64,000 bases of DNA. Origin: Pachyseris speciosa (lineage: Eukaryota > Cnidaria > Anthozoa > Scleractinia > Pachyseridae). How positions within the stretch are numbered: the stretch's first letter is position 1; each line of letters begins with the position of its first letter. The notes below the pieces were generated by a model. That model was given only the letters and a program-made list of their open reading frames with translations. It made no database searches and was not told the origin of the DNA. The DNA lies in assembly GCA_016490735.1 (NCBI GenBank), contig JAEMWC010000001.1, positions 1,800,001-1,864,000 of the forward strand, given 5' to 3'. The position numbers were made by a program, and so were the translations under genes. Below, piece by piece: positions 11,245 to 21,614 of this stretch.

Positions 11245-12881
11245 ACGTGGAAATTTCACTGTTTTGCAAGTAGTACCAGTCCACCACTGCGAAAACTGCA
11301 CCTTGCCAGCAACACCACCCACCGGGGCTCCCTGGTATGCCATCCAATCCACTGTAACGTTAGCATTTGACTTTCGCTAAAACCCGCCGCCATCACGCAC
11401 GCAGTGAAGTGTTCGTGACTCACAATTTCAACCCACGACACAGCGGCATTATGGACAGAAGACTTAGCTATGGTATTCATATGATTGACAGTGACCTGCA
11501 CTTCAACGGGTTTGTCAGGGTAGAATATGTAAGGCTTGAAATGAATTGTTTGACAATGGGAATACCCAAGGGAAGGTATATGAGGCATGTGAAGGCGGCC
11601 ATGCTGAATAGGAAATCCTACAATAGAAAGAAACAAAGTAGATGGAACCATCACGTGGAAGCCAGACTGCAGCATTTTTGTTTAATGATCGGTAAATCAA
11701 ACTGATTCAATGACTAGTACTGACAACAATTTATACATCATGTTAACAATGGATGCGGCAGAATTTCATGGTAATAATCGCTTCCGGCAATGTTTGGTGA
11801 GTGTTCTTTACATTTTACGAAACCAAAAACCACTTTCCATTGACGCATTCAACCTTACAAACGAAAATTCGCCAGTTACAGGTTTTTTTCCTCCTCTGAT
11901 GCTAAAAGAGGAAGCAGTTCTTTGGCTATGAATACCGGATGATACACAAGGCGGCAAAATTGTTGTCCTCAGTATTGTATCGTTCCAACAATGCATTACG
12001 TAATGTATAAGTAAAATGCGCTTTGGGATTTCCTCTATCATCCTCTATTTCAAAGCGGCTTCCTAGATATTTCTGGAACACTAAAAAACTTCATAATTGA
12101 TTTTTTTTTTCTTTGAAAAGAAACAAGATTTAAGAGTTTTTCCTTCAGAAGCTTAATTCATTACGTTGTGTTTTAAGAACATGATTAATTTTGTTACCTG
12201 AAGTAATGATAATATGTTTTGGTAGTATACCAGTTCTTTTCTTTGGGAGTACATATAAGATTATTGGTAATCCAAAAATATTAAGTCTGCATGACGATAC
12301 TTAAATGAGCCACGACAAAAATATGTATTTTTCGTCACTGGTCTAACTGATCTCGGGCTACGGAGCCCAAAAGTTCAAAAAGTGTCTTCCTTGCAATTTG
12401 AAATCCCTGGGTTGAGGTTGACTGTCATTGTCTGTGTACATTTCCGTTTGTTTGTTGTTGTTGTTGTTGTTTTTTCAGTTTAAGTGGAAAACTATTTACT
12501 GCACGTACAATTTTCTGCATATGTTTGCCATGAGATTGGTGTCGCTAAGAATAACTTTTACATTGATGTTGACTTCATGAATAGGCTCTACGTCTTCATC
12601 AGTACTAAAAGGGAAAGAGAAGCTTCTGTAAAATTGGTCAATTTATGAACTGTTCCGCTCACCTTCACAGCTGCCAGGATGCTGCAAGGTAAAGTTTAGT
12701 CGCAGAAGACACATATCCTGTTCGAACAAGCATTTATTGTCGTATGTTTAGCCGTTTGAGGAACATACGGGTTCTTGGTACGATGGACAACTTTCAATGC
12801 ACACACAGCGACCATCGTAAGGCCCAAAAGCCCTGCATACTCCGTGGTAAAGACATGTTACATTCAGACAAGGATCCAAAT
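11245..12881 (-). pseudogene. Follistatin/Kazal plus H-type lectin gene, two exons
   Basis: Host-type gene. Upstream exon 12663-12881 has acceptor TTTCCCTGTTAG and donor GTGAGC. It encodes a follistatin-like Cys module (DPCLNVTCLYHGVCRAF, GRCVCIE) followed by a Kazal fold (SCPSYQEPVCSSNG, TYDNKCLF). Downstream exon 11245-11617 has acceptor TTTCTTTCTATTGTAG and donor GTGAGT. It encodes FPIQHGRLHMPH and an H-type-lectin-like beta domain (VEVQVTVNHMN, VHNAAVSWVE, FTACVMA). The splice phase matches (G|GA). Two lesions are visible: an in-frame TAA at 12748-12750 inside the Kazal domain, and a -1 frame change near 11361-11384 after which the frame reads VDWMAYQGAPVGGVAG to the donor. The proteins are expected to be secreted and glycan-binding. 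First and last exons were not found; a partial copy of the lectin exon end lies at about 11080-11116. Confidence 0.68.
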
Positions 12882-15746
12882 CTAACAGGGAAACAAACGT
12901 AATAACTCTCAAAAATAATGGAAGGCTAGGGTTCTTTAGTTAGGTTTATGGCTATGCTGGTTATGTTTTTTCAGTACAATTGATCACAAGAGATTATCAA
13001 GTTTTGGTTGCTTGGGTGAATTTTAAAGTACTAAGTACTGCGTACCACGCTAAAAAGAAATTTGGATGTCAGACAGAGATTGATTTTTCTTGAGGTTAAA
13101 TCGATTTCAAGGATCACAAAACAAAATGTTATGAAATAGTGCTAGCAAGAACATATTGTACATCTATGCTACATCCCTCTACAAAAAGTTTTCTTTGTTT
13201 CACCTTAGTTATGTTACTGTGTTTTATATTAATTATCATATTTTTACTGGTAAATAAAGTTCACCAACCTCCAATCACCATGTAATCTGCTCTTATTGTT
13301 TCCTTATTGCTGGCGTTATTGTTAAAGCTTCTCGTGCACACCTCGGTATCTTTTATGGATGTATGCCGAGTACAGACAAAAATAAGGAACTGTGTTAAAA
13401 CGTAAATAAAGCCATACAAAGTGGAAATCGATCATATTCGTGACAGTTATTCCTCCATCCTTAAGGTACTCACGTACTCAAGTCAGTCACCGATTAATTT
13501 TCAAAGATACATATACATAGAAGCCAGATTTTATATAGTCCACTAATTTTAGAAGCTTCATCTCGAAAAAATATTACTTAAGATGAGACAACAGTTCAGA
13601 CGGAAAGGCTGTAACATTCACAATTTTCTAAACTTCTGATGCGGTAAGAATATTGTGAGTTATTTATGTCACCGAATTCGTTGCGGATATAAAGCACGGA
13701 CCTATATAAGCACACTAACATTGAAAAAGAGGCTCTCCTTAGTTAAAATGGCTTCAGTGGTTTTTACATTGAAACATATAAGAGGTTTCTTTATTATGGT
13801 TATTTGACTAAGTGCATTAAACTCAGTAATACAACGTAGATATTTTGAATGGACATTTACAGATCCCACACAGCCAAAATTTAGGCGGAATTCCACAAAC
13901 AATCAGGAAATATTTTAATTGTTATATATTTGTTCTCACAATATGCGGAGGATAGGTACAGAAAGTGATCTCTCGAAGGTAAAACAGCGATCACCATGAA
14001 TTGAAAAGAGTTAAATTCGTGGTTATTCTCCCCATTCATGAGGAGACGCAAGTGGGCCTAAACTGGAAGTACTTGACTTCCGAACTAATTAAAATTGCGG
14101 TTTACTCCTTAATTAAACTTCTGTCAACAAAGAGAGGTGAACACGGATCAAATAGGATTAATATGTCAGTATCAAATTTAGTCTTGACGATTGAGGTGCG
14201 TTCAGTCACGTTGTCTCGTTTCCGCAGTCATTTGAGAAAACCGAGCCACGTAGAAGTGTGTCGATGGCTCCGAGGAATATTTCTCGAGGAATATTCCCTC
14301 CGCTTTCCGGAGGATATTGTCCGAGTATTCAAGGCGAAGAACTTTACAGACGATAGATGGAGAACCGTATCGAGGAAAAGCTTCTTCAGAGGATGAAATC
14401 GTTGCCTCATCATTTGTATTAATTGCGGCATTCCTTTCTCCGTGCACGAGATTGGCAATTATATCAAGAGGAGATCTTTGAGCAGCTAAGATGCTTTTTA
14501 AACAGCCTTGTCATTAGCGTACTTTGCGAAGCTCAAGCCGACGTATAAACGAGCACTCGCACGGCCGCGAGTAGTTCGAATCCTGTGATGAAGACTCAAA
14601 CGAATCGCCGTTTGCAAATGTCAGGGTCATCATCGTTTGTTTCACAAGAAATGGATGAAGACATTGGCTGCTTATTACTAACCCTGCCACGTAGCTGCCC
14701 CAAAAAGGTAAGCTTAGAGAAATTCTCAATTTTTTTTTCTGCGAACCTTGCACTCGGAAACACTGATCAGCGGCTTTCCATTGCGAGTGGCGCGAAATAG
14801 TTCTTGTAGCACGAAAAATAAATCCCAAGGAACAGATTTCGCGACAGAGGAGTAAATACTCACTATCTGAGGACCAAAATACTACAACAGACCCCGTCAA
14901 CGAAAGGTAATTCCCGTTCCCTTTACGAAATCCGCACAATGTCACTCGTAAATTATGCTCACATTTCCTGAAACAAGTTATTTTCGTGTCTTAGGCCTTA
15001 TTGAGGGGGATAAGAGGGATTCCTAGAACAGGATAGAATTGTAGTTTGCTACTTATCAATGTTTATAAGAACAAGAGGGGGGTAACTCGGACATATTAGG
15101 ACATTTGACTTTTCAAAATAATTTTTGGTCAAAATCCCACACTAGGGCCTGAAATTTGGTAAAACTGGATGAAATTTCCCCACCTTAGGCATTAATTATA
15201 TCTCTTTATAAGTATCACAGTTCTCCACTCCCTCTCCTTTCCTACAGATCAACCGGGATACATGATGATCTTGAATTTTTGTTGGAGGAGGAGCTGAGCA
15301 GTATTCAACTCTTTCCAATGTCACACATGGAAAGACAAAATACTTAGCAGCTTCTTGATTCTTTGGCTTTGCTGCCTACAAGATTAATTCCCTGCAGGAG
15401 GCTAACTGGGCACTGAGAAGTTATGGTCCAGAGTCCTTCAATGGGACCAACTGACAGTGCAAAAGAAGACTGGACAACAAACAGAAATTGGAAAACACAA
15501 TATCCATGTTAGCTCAATTTCAGGTATGTAAAATGGTTAAGACTAAACATTAAAAAAATACTCTGGGGATGTTTCGTAACTGGAAATCAATGGCTTACAT
15601 GTATTGTTGCTAGTTGGTGTCAATGCAGTCAGCAGCTCATTTATGACAAATGGCCATTTTTTTTTCAGGTCCCACAAAAATGAATATCTTGGGAAATGTA
15701 GAAGATACTGTGGGGCATGCACTCCCCATTGAGAAGATGGCATTTT
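12882..15746. other. No gene recognised
   Basis: Upstream flank and possible intron of the lectin gene. A short palindromic patch (GAATATTTCTCGAGGAATATTC-like) occurs near 14275-14305. The open frames are short, overlap on both strands and show no family features. I see no gene. Confidence 0.5.
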
Positions 15747-15906
15747 TTCCTGAGAAATTTATTTTGTATATTTTTTGATTTTATGCTATTTGAGACTAGA
15801 TCAACAGATTGGAAAAGATGTAAACAACTTGCATCTTTTCCAATCTGTTGATCTAGTCTCAAATAGCATAAAATAAGAAAAATATACAAAATAAATTGCT
15901 CAGGAA
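15747..15906. repeat. Long near-perfect palindrome
   Basis: Two arms of about 75 bp in inverted orientation with a loop of only about 8 bp near 15824-15831. Arms include GACTAGATCAACAGATTGG and its complement plus TATTTTGTATA-type flanks. It would form a strong hairpin, and looks like a foldback or MITE relic. Confidence 0.85.
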
Positions 15907-15919
15907 TCACCAACATTAC

Positions 15920-17515
15920 CAGTAACATCCAGATGTATTGTCAGAGTGTGCTGCTGTTGCCTTCAGCAATTCTTGTTTCCATTTTAACTGTATCACCAAG
16001 TATCACCAAGGTTACCAGTGGCATTCAGATGTATTGTCGGAGTCATGTGTGCTGCTGTTGCCTTTAACAATTCTTGTTTTCATTTTCATTATAACTGATC
16101 AACTATCACCAAGGTTACCAGTGGCATCCAGATGTTTCGTCGGAGTGTGCTACTGTTGTCTTTAACAATTCTTGTTTTCATTTTCATTTTAACTGCTCAA
16201 GTATCACCAAGGTTACCATTGGCATCCAGATGTTTCGTCGGAGTGTGCTACTGTTGCCTTTAACAATTCTTGTTTTCATTTTCATTTTAACTGCTCAAGT
16301 ATCACCAAGGTTACCAGTGGCATCCAGACGTTTCGTCGGAGTGTGTTACTGTTGCCTTTAACAATTCTTGTTTTCATTTTCATTATAACTGTTCAACTAT
16401 CACCAAGGTTACCAGTGGCATCCAGATGTTTCGTCGGAGTGTGTTACTGTTGCCTTTAACAATTCTTGCTTTCATTTTCATTATAACTGTTCAACTATCA
16501 CCAAGGTTACCAGTGGCATCCAGATGTTTCGTCGGAGTGTGCTACTGTTGCCTATAACAATTCTTGTTTTCGTTTTCATTTTAACTGCTCAAGTATCACC
16601 AAGGTTACCAGTGGCATCCAGATGTTTCGTCGGAGTGTGTTACTGTTGCCTTTAACAATTCTTGTTTTCATTTTCATTATCACTGTTCAACTATCACCAA
16701 GTTTACCAGTGGCATCCAGATGTTTCGTCGGAGTGTGCTACTGTTGCCTTTAACAATTCTTGTTTTCATTTTCATTATAACTGTTCAACTATCACCAAGT
16801 TTACCAGTGGCATCCAGATGTTTCGTCGGAGTGTGCTACTGTTGCCTTTAACAATTCTTGTTTTCATTTTCATTTTAACTGATCAACTATCACCAGGGTT
16901 ACCAGTGGCATCCAGATGTTTCGTCGGAGTGTGTTACTGTTGCCTTTAACAATTCTTGCTTTCATTTTCATTATAACTGTTCAACTATCACCAAGGTTAC
17001 CAGTGGCATCCAGATGTTTCGTCGGAGTGTGCTACTGTTGCCTTTAACAATAATATTCTTGTTTTCATTTTCATTTTAACTGCTCAAGTATCACCAAGGT
17101 TACCAGTGGCATCCAGATGTTTCGTCGGAGTGTGTTACTGTTGCCTTTAACAATTCTTGTTTTCATTTTCATTATAACTGTTCAACTATCACCAAGTTTA
17201 CCAGTGGCATCCAGATGTTTCGTCGGAGTGTGCTACTGTTGCCTTTAACAATTCTTGTTTTCATTTTCATTTTAACTGATCAACTATCACCAGGGTTACC
17301 AGTGGCATCCAGATGTTTCGTCGGAGTGTGCTACTGTTGCCTTTAACAATACTTGTTTTCATTTTCATTTTAACTGCTGAAGTATCACCAAGGTTACCAG
17401 TGGCATCCAGATGTTTTGTCGAAGTGTGCTAGTATTGCCTTTAACAATTCTTGTTTTCATTTTCATTTTAACTGTTCAAGTATCACCAAGGTTACCAGTG
17501 GCATCCACATGTTGT
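15920..17515. repeat. 98-bp minisatellite, about 16 copies
   Basis: Tandem head-to-tail array. Each unit contains CTGTTGCCTTTAACAATTCT, a TTTTCATTTTCATT stretch, ATCACCAAGGTTACCAGTGG and TTTCGTCGGAGTG. Units differ by a few substitutions (TTTAACTGCTCAAG versus ATAACTGTTCAAC forms) in a way that suggests higher-order pairing of variants. The open frames in the array are by-products of the repeat. Confidence 0.93.
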
Positions 17516-17621
17516 GACTGCCAATGATAGATAGTAGTCAACTTACATGTACTTGCGTACTTAAAGTTCCCCAAAATTCGTGAGGTGGAACAGGCTTAAA
17601 TTAGGCATTTAACTTGATCCC

Positions 17622-17660
17622 GGGGAGGGGGTGGGGTGGGGGTGGGGTGGGGGTGGGGGT
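17622..17660 (+). repeat. G-rich tract, G-quadruplex prone
   Basis: At least six runs of four or more G separated by single bases (GGGGGTGGGG repeated). This meets simple G-quadruplex rules. It is followed to about 18030 by degenerate repeats of the words CCTTATTTCAGAC and CCCTATTTCAGACC. Confidence 0.85.
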
Positions 17661-18210
17661 GTACTCCCAGAAAAATTGGGTAGGGCGTGCGGCCCCCTTC
17701 CCGAAACACTTACCTTATTTCAGAACAGAAACAGCGGTTCTCCCTACCCTATTTCAGACCTGATCAAAAATTTGATACCCTGTTTCAGACTTATTTCATG
17801 TGCGCGATAAAAGATAATTAAGGACAAACAAGAAGGGCTTTTGCAAATGGTCTTATCGCCTACTGTCGAAGAAGTAGCTTCTTCTAAAAAAGTATACCCA
17901 ATCCAAGACGAATGGACAAACCATACCTTATTTCAGACCAAAATGTTCAAAATCGATAACCTATTTCAGACCAACACGGCTAAAAATCCATACCCTTTGG
18001 TGCCCCATATACCTGATATAGCGCATATAAGGGAGTACCACCTCCCCCGACCTTTTTTTTCTTTTTCATTCGCTGATAATTATTAAAAGCAAATTAATGG
18101 TACCCAGCTACGCCATTCTTTTTCTTTTTTTCTTTTTTTTTTCTTTTTTTTGTTTTTGTTTTTTGTGAATGATATATGAAATAAATCATACATGAACTGC
18201 GGAAATGAAA

Positions 18211-18295
18211 TCAAATGAAGAATGATCCTCGCAGTTGTGAACGCAAATGATGCAATTGCGAAAAGAAGCCTGAAAAAAATTCAGGACTTCAACGG

Positions 18296-18326
<31 letters not shown>

Positions 18327-18435
18327 ATGACCACGACGAAGTCGATGACCCCGTTGAAGTCCTGAATTTTTTTCAGGCTTCTTTTCGCAGTTGCATAAAT
18401 TGCGTTCACAACTGCGAGGATCATTCTTCATTTGA
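18211..18435. repeat. Long inverted repeat with tRNA-like loop
   Basis: Arms of about 85 bp (starting TCAAATGAAGAATGATCC on the left, complement at the right end) surround a loop of about 50 bp. The loop region on the minus strand carries a B-box-like GGGTTCAAACCCC. The repeated word CCTGAAAAAAATTCAGG lies in both arms. A tRNA-derived SINE inserted head-to-head, or a foldback element, would explain it. Confidence 0.78.
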
Positions 18436-18465
18436 TTTTTGTTTTATGTAGGTTATACGTTGAGC

Positions 18466-18753
18466 ACCAATTCTTCAATCAATACAAAGACCCCAAACCT
18501 GAACTATACGGTCACTACCTTGACGACGGCATCGGTGCAGTGTTTTGAGGAACTCAATGAATTTATAACCTCCGTCAATTCCTCTCATCTGGCTCTGAAA
18601 TATACCTTGGAAATTATAGAAGCTTCGCTGGCTCTTCTTGATATCAAAGTTTCTATCCGTGGCAATAACTTATGTACCAGTGTGCTCTCCAAAGTCACAG
18701 ATTCTCACAGTTATTTATTGTATTCATCTTCACATCCATCTCACGTCAAATAA
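18466..18753 (+). pseudogene. Penelope-like reverse transcriptase fragment
   Basis: Frame with FEELNEFITSVNSSHLALKYT, SLALLDIKVSI and TDSHSYLLYSSSHPSHVK, the conserved segment just after the catalytic box of Penelope-like elements. The catalytic Tyr-x-Asp-Asp (YLDDG) is present just upstream (about 18513-18530) but in a different frame. So the fragment is frame-broken as well as truncated at both ends. No GIY-YIG domain follows here. Confidence 0.8.
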
Positions 18754-19226
18754 TGAAAGCCACTGCTCCCTGTTACGTCGTAGGAAAATCCACGGAAATT
18801 TAATCAAATCAACATAGCCGGCGTTGAGTAAATTTTTCACAGACAAAGGAAAACGTGCTATAATTGTAAACGCTCACAAAATAAAAAATTAGAGTTATAA
18901 CTGAACATACATTACTTGAGTGAACTCGCCTACCAGTAAGCGAACGAGTTGTAGAGGCGTAGGCGAGTTTACCGGTATTCCTAATTCGGCCGGGTTTTCT
19001 TAATTAAAAAAAAAAAACGAATGCGTGATTTGGACTTCTGCATTATTGTTTGTTGTCTCGTCACTTTCTCACTCTCCCCGCCGCATAGAAAGTGATCCTA
19101 ATTTTCTCACGGCTCAATCACAGTGTTTCCGGTGACAAAAATTAGTTTTGACAGCCGCACTTGCGAATTTTCACGCCTTCTTCTTTACACGGGCTGACTC
19201 ACTGACAGATTGAAAGTCAAATATGT

Positions 19227-19259
19227 AAGGAATGCGGGGTCCACAACCCCGCATTCCTT
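19227..19259. repeat. Perfect 14-bp hairpin
   Basis: AAGGAATGCGGGGT and its exact complement are separated by 5 bp (CCACA). Nothing indicates a terminator or gene role. Confidence 0.85.
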
Positions 19260-19731
19260 TGTAATACTTCCAGATAGACTCCGCTGCGTCTCGTCATGTG
19301 TACAGTTTGTGAACATTTCTTCCTCAGCGTCTGCTCGATCCATAACGTGCTTGACATTGCTCACGAGGATATTACACCATGGCGAAAGTAGAAGAAACTA
19401 ACACACTAGCCTAAGAAATTAAAGCCAAAATTTCGCCAACTTTCCGCCGAAATTCGTTTGCAAACAAAATTGTTTACAAACAATTAGCGCGAACGTCCTT
19501 AATTAATCAATATCGCCATAAATGTTGTTCAATAAGGTACTTTATTATATGACTGGCTCTTTCAGCGGTCAAGATGAATCAATTCTCCTGCTGTGATTGG
19601 CTACCCGCGAAGTCAAGATGGAGCCATCTAGACCGCTCAGGATAGCCCGTTCGTCCCGCGTTTTTTACTGTCTTTTAATAGTGTCCTTTCAGTCATATAA
19701 TAAATCCTTTATTGACCAAGCTTGTTCGGTG

Positions 19732-19840
19732 AAGATGGCGGGATATTGGCCAAGTTCTTTTTTTGCGTGTTTATGGACCGAGACGACGTCGAGGTCCATA
19801 AACACGCAAAAAAAGAACTTGGCCAATATCCCGCCATCTT
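19732..19840. repeat. Near-perfect 109-bp palindrome
   Basis: Left arm begins AAGATGGCGGGATATTGGCC and runs about 47 bp to TTTATGGACC. The right arm is its complement to 19840. The loop is about 14 bp (GAGACGACGTCGA). A second inverted pair (CTTTATTATATGACTGGC near 19540 and its complement near 19690) brackets the left side. It looks like a recent hairpin-forming insertion. Confidence 0.87.
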
Positions 19841-19859
19841 GACCTCACGCTAGGCCAAT

Positions 19860-20871
19860 AACCCATATGTACGTACCTGTACCCAGGCAGTAACTGCGCT
19901 GCATCCTGAAGCAGGTCTTAGGGAAATTTTATTGCTATAGCTAATTGCTGGTGATACCACTATCACAGGAGGAAGAAAAAATGGCTCCTTGAATTTGATT
20001 TTCTGTAACATAGAAATAAAAGCAAAGTAAAGAGGATCAAATCAGACCTGGTATACCTGGAAAATCTAAGTGCAAGAAGAACAAATCATCTTTCATCAAA
20101 TAATTTTAAATTCAATTTACAAGAACATTTACTTCAACAGTAACCCATTCCAGTTTCATGGGCGATGGATGAGGTTTAGAGACATAGCGGTACCTTTGGA
20201 AGAAGTGGTCTTGCTATAAATTAAATTTGAGATGTGATTCTCGTTCTGATTACGTTTGTAATGCTGAGGTGCCGTGGTCCCAATACATGTACTTGTGATG
20301 GTGATGCGATGATGATGACGATGGCGACTGCGATCGTGATAAAGTTACTGACTGTAATTGTTGTTGTAACTGAAATAGGATTATTTAGAGTAACTCAAAA
20401 TTCTGGCGCACTGATTGGTTAAATTTTATTATCAAAAAGAGTAAAGACAGAAAAGATTTTAATTCATGGAGAAAATTTGTAGCAAGGATGGTGGTAACGA
20501 TAACTGCTGTGTACCATTTTTTGCAAAGCTTGCCAAAAATACGTTTTTGTAATCCGTTCCCAAAAAAGCTCAGGTGGTGAATCTCAAAAATCCGTATTTG
20601 GATTTGATCTGAAGAATCCATCCGGTGTTTGGATTTTATGGATTCATGATCCGTTTGGGGATTTCCACAGGAAGAAAAGAGCAAATCTGTAGTATTCAGA
20701 AATCCGGTTTGGATTTTCCCAAAACTGACGTCAATTTGTTCAATTAACAACACATAAGCTAAGTAAAACAGTTGTGCAAGATTTTAATTTCTTAAGCGGT
20801 GTTGATATGAGTTTAGTTGTTATAGCGGAGCTATGGTAGCCCCAAGGGCCACCTAGCAGAGCACCATACTT

Positions 20872-20903
<32 letters not shown>

Positions 20904-21261
20904 AAAATGGCTAGCGGTATTACTCGTGGGCGCGCACGACGACGACGACGTTGCTCAATAATTAATAATATCCTAATAATAATCATAATAATCCAAAATG
21001 GCGGCCATACTCCAGCTGATCACCTAGTTTACAGCGTACATCTTTGGTATAGGGCATCCGTGTCATGGCCAATTGACAGCTGTCAAAACAAGGTTTCCGC
21101 TGACCAGTATCACGTGACCATATCGCAGGATAGAGCTCATCGAGGTTAGCTGTTTTTTTGAAGTTCACCACTGACCAGGTAATGGTTTTCGATTGGATCG
21201 CAGGCTCAAGTCAGGTTAACCAAAACGAGGCACCCGAGCCAAAACGAGCTTTCGCGCTTTC
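19860..21261. other. No gene recognised
   Basis: Non-coding sequence between the palindrome and the nested transposon pair. It contains repeated GGATTT-type words at 20530-20720, a CGACGA microsatellite near 20937 and short ATAATA tracts. I see no gene. Confidence 0.5.
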
Positions 21262-21614
21262 TAGTCCAGGAGCATATGTCCAAAATTTGGGTCCCGTGGG
21301 AATTTCGTGAAGAAAGCAAGCAACTAGACTAGATGTGTTCAGGGGACCTTAAGGGCCCATTGAAGTATCTCGTTGCTAAGATACACGGTTGCTACCCAAG
21401 TGCAATTTCACTTCCGGTCAGCCAAATGATTTTCGCGCACTTTTTTCGGCGCCGGCCCGTCGCTGATTCAAGTCGCCGGTAACTTTTTTTTACTTCGTTG
21501 CAACAAACACAAGAAAAACTTTTTGTTTACATTTTTATTAATTAATTTTCTACTTTACGTTTACAACACGTGAGTCGTGCCTTTATTTTTGAAACTTGAG
21601 TTTTCTGCCTGAAA

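Noticed and set aside
11367..11705. Plus-strand frame over the lectin exon
   Set aside because: Antisense of the minus-strand H-lectin exon, which has matching splice sites and family motifs.
14001..14945. Overlapping frames of 70-140 codons on both strands
   Set aside because: No motif, no splice context, and equal openness on opposite strands; judged non-coding.
15920..17515. Regular repeats that could suggest a CRISPR array
   Set aside because: Units are about 98 bp, contiguous and nearly identical throughout; there are no distinct spacers or cas genes and the context is eukaryotic.
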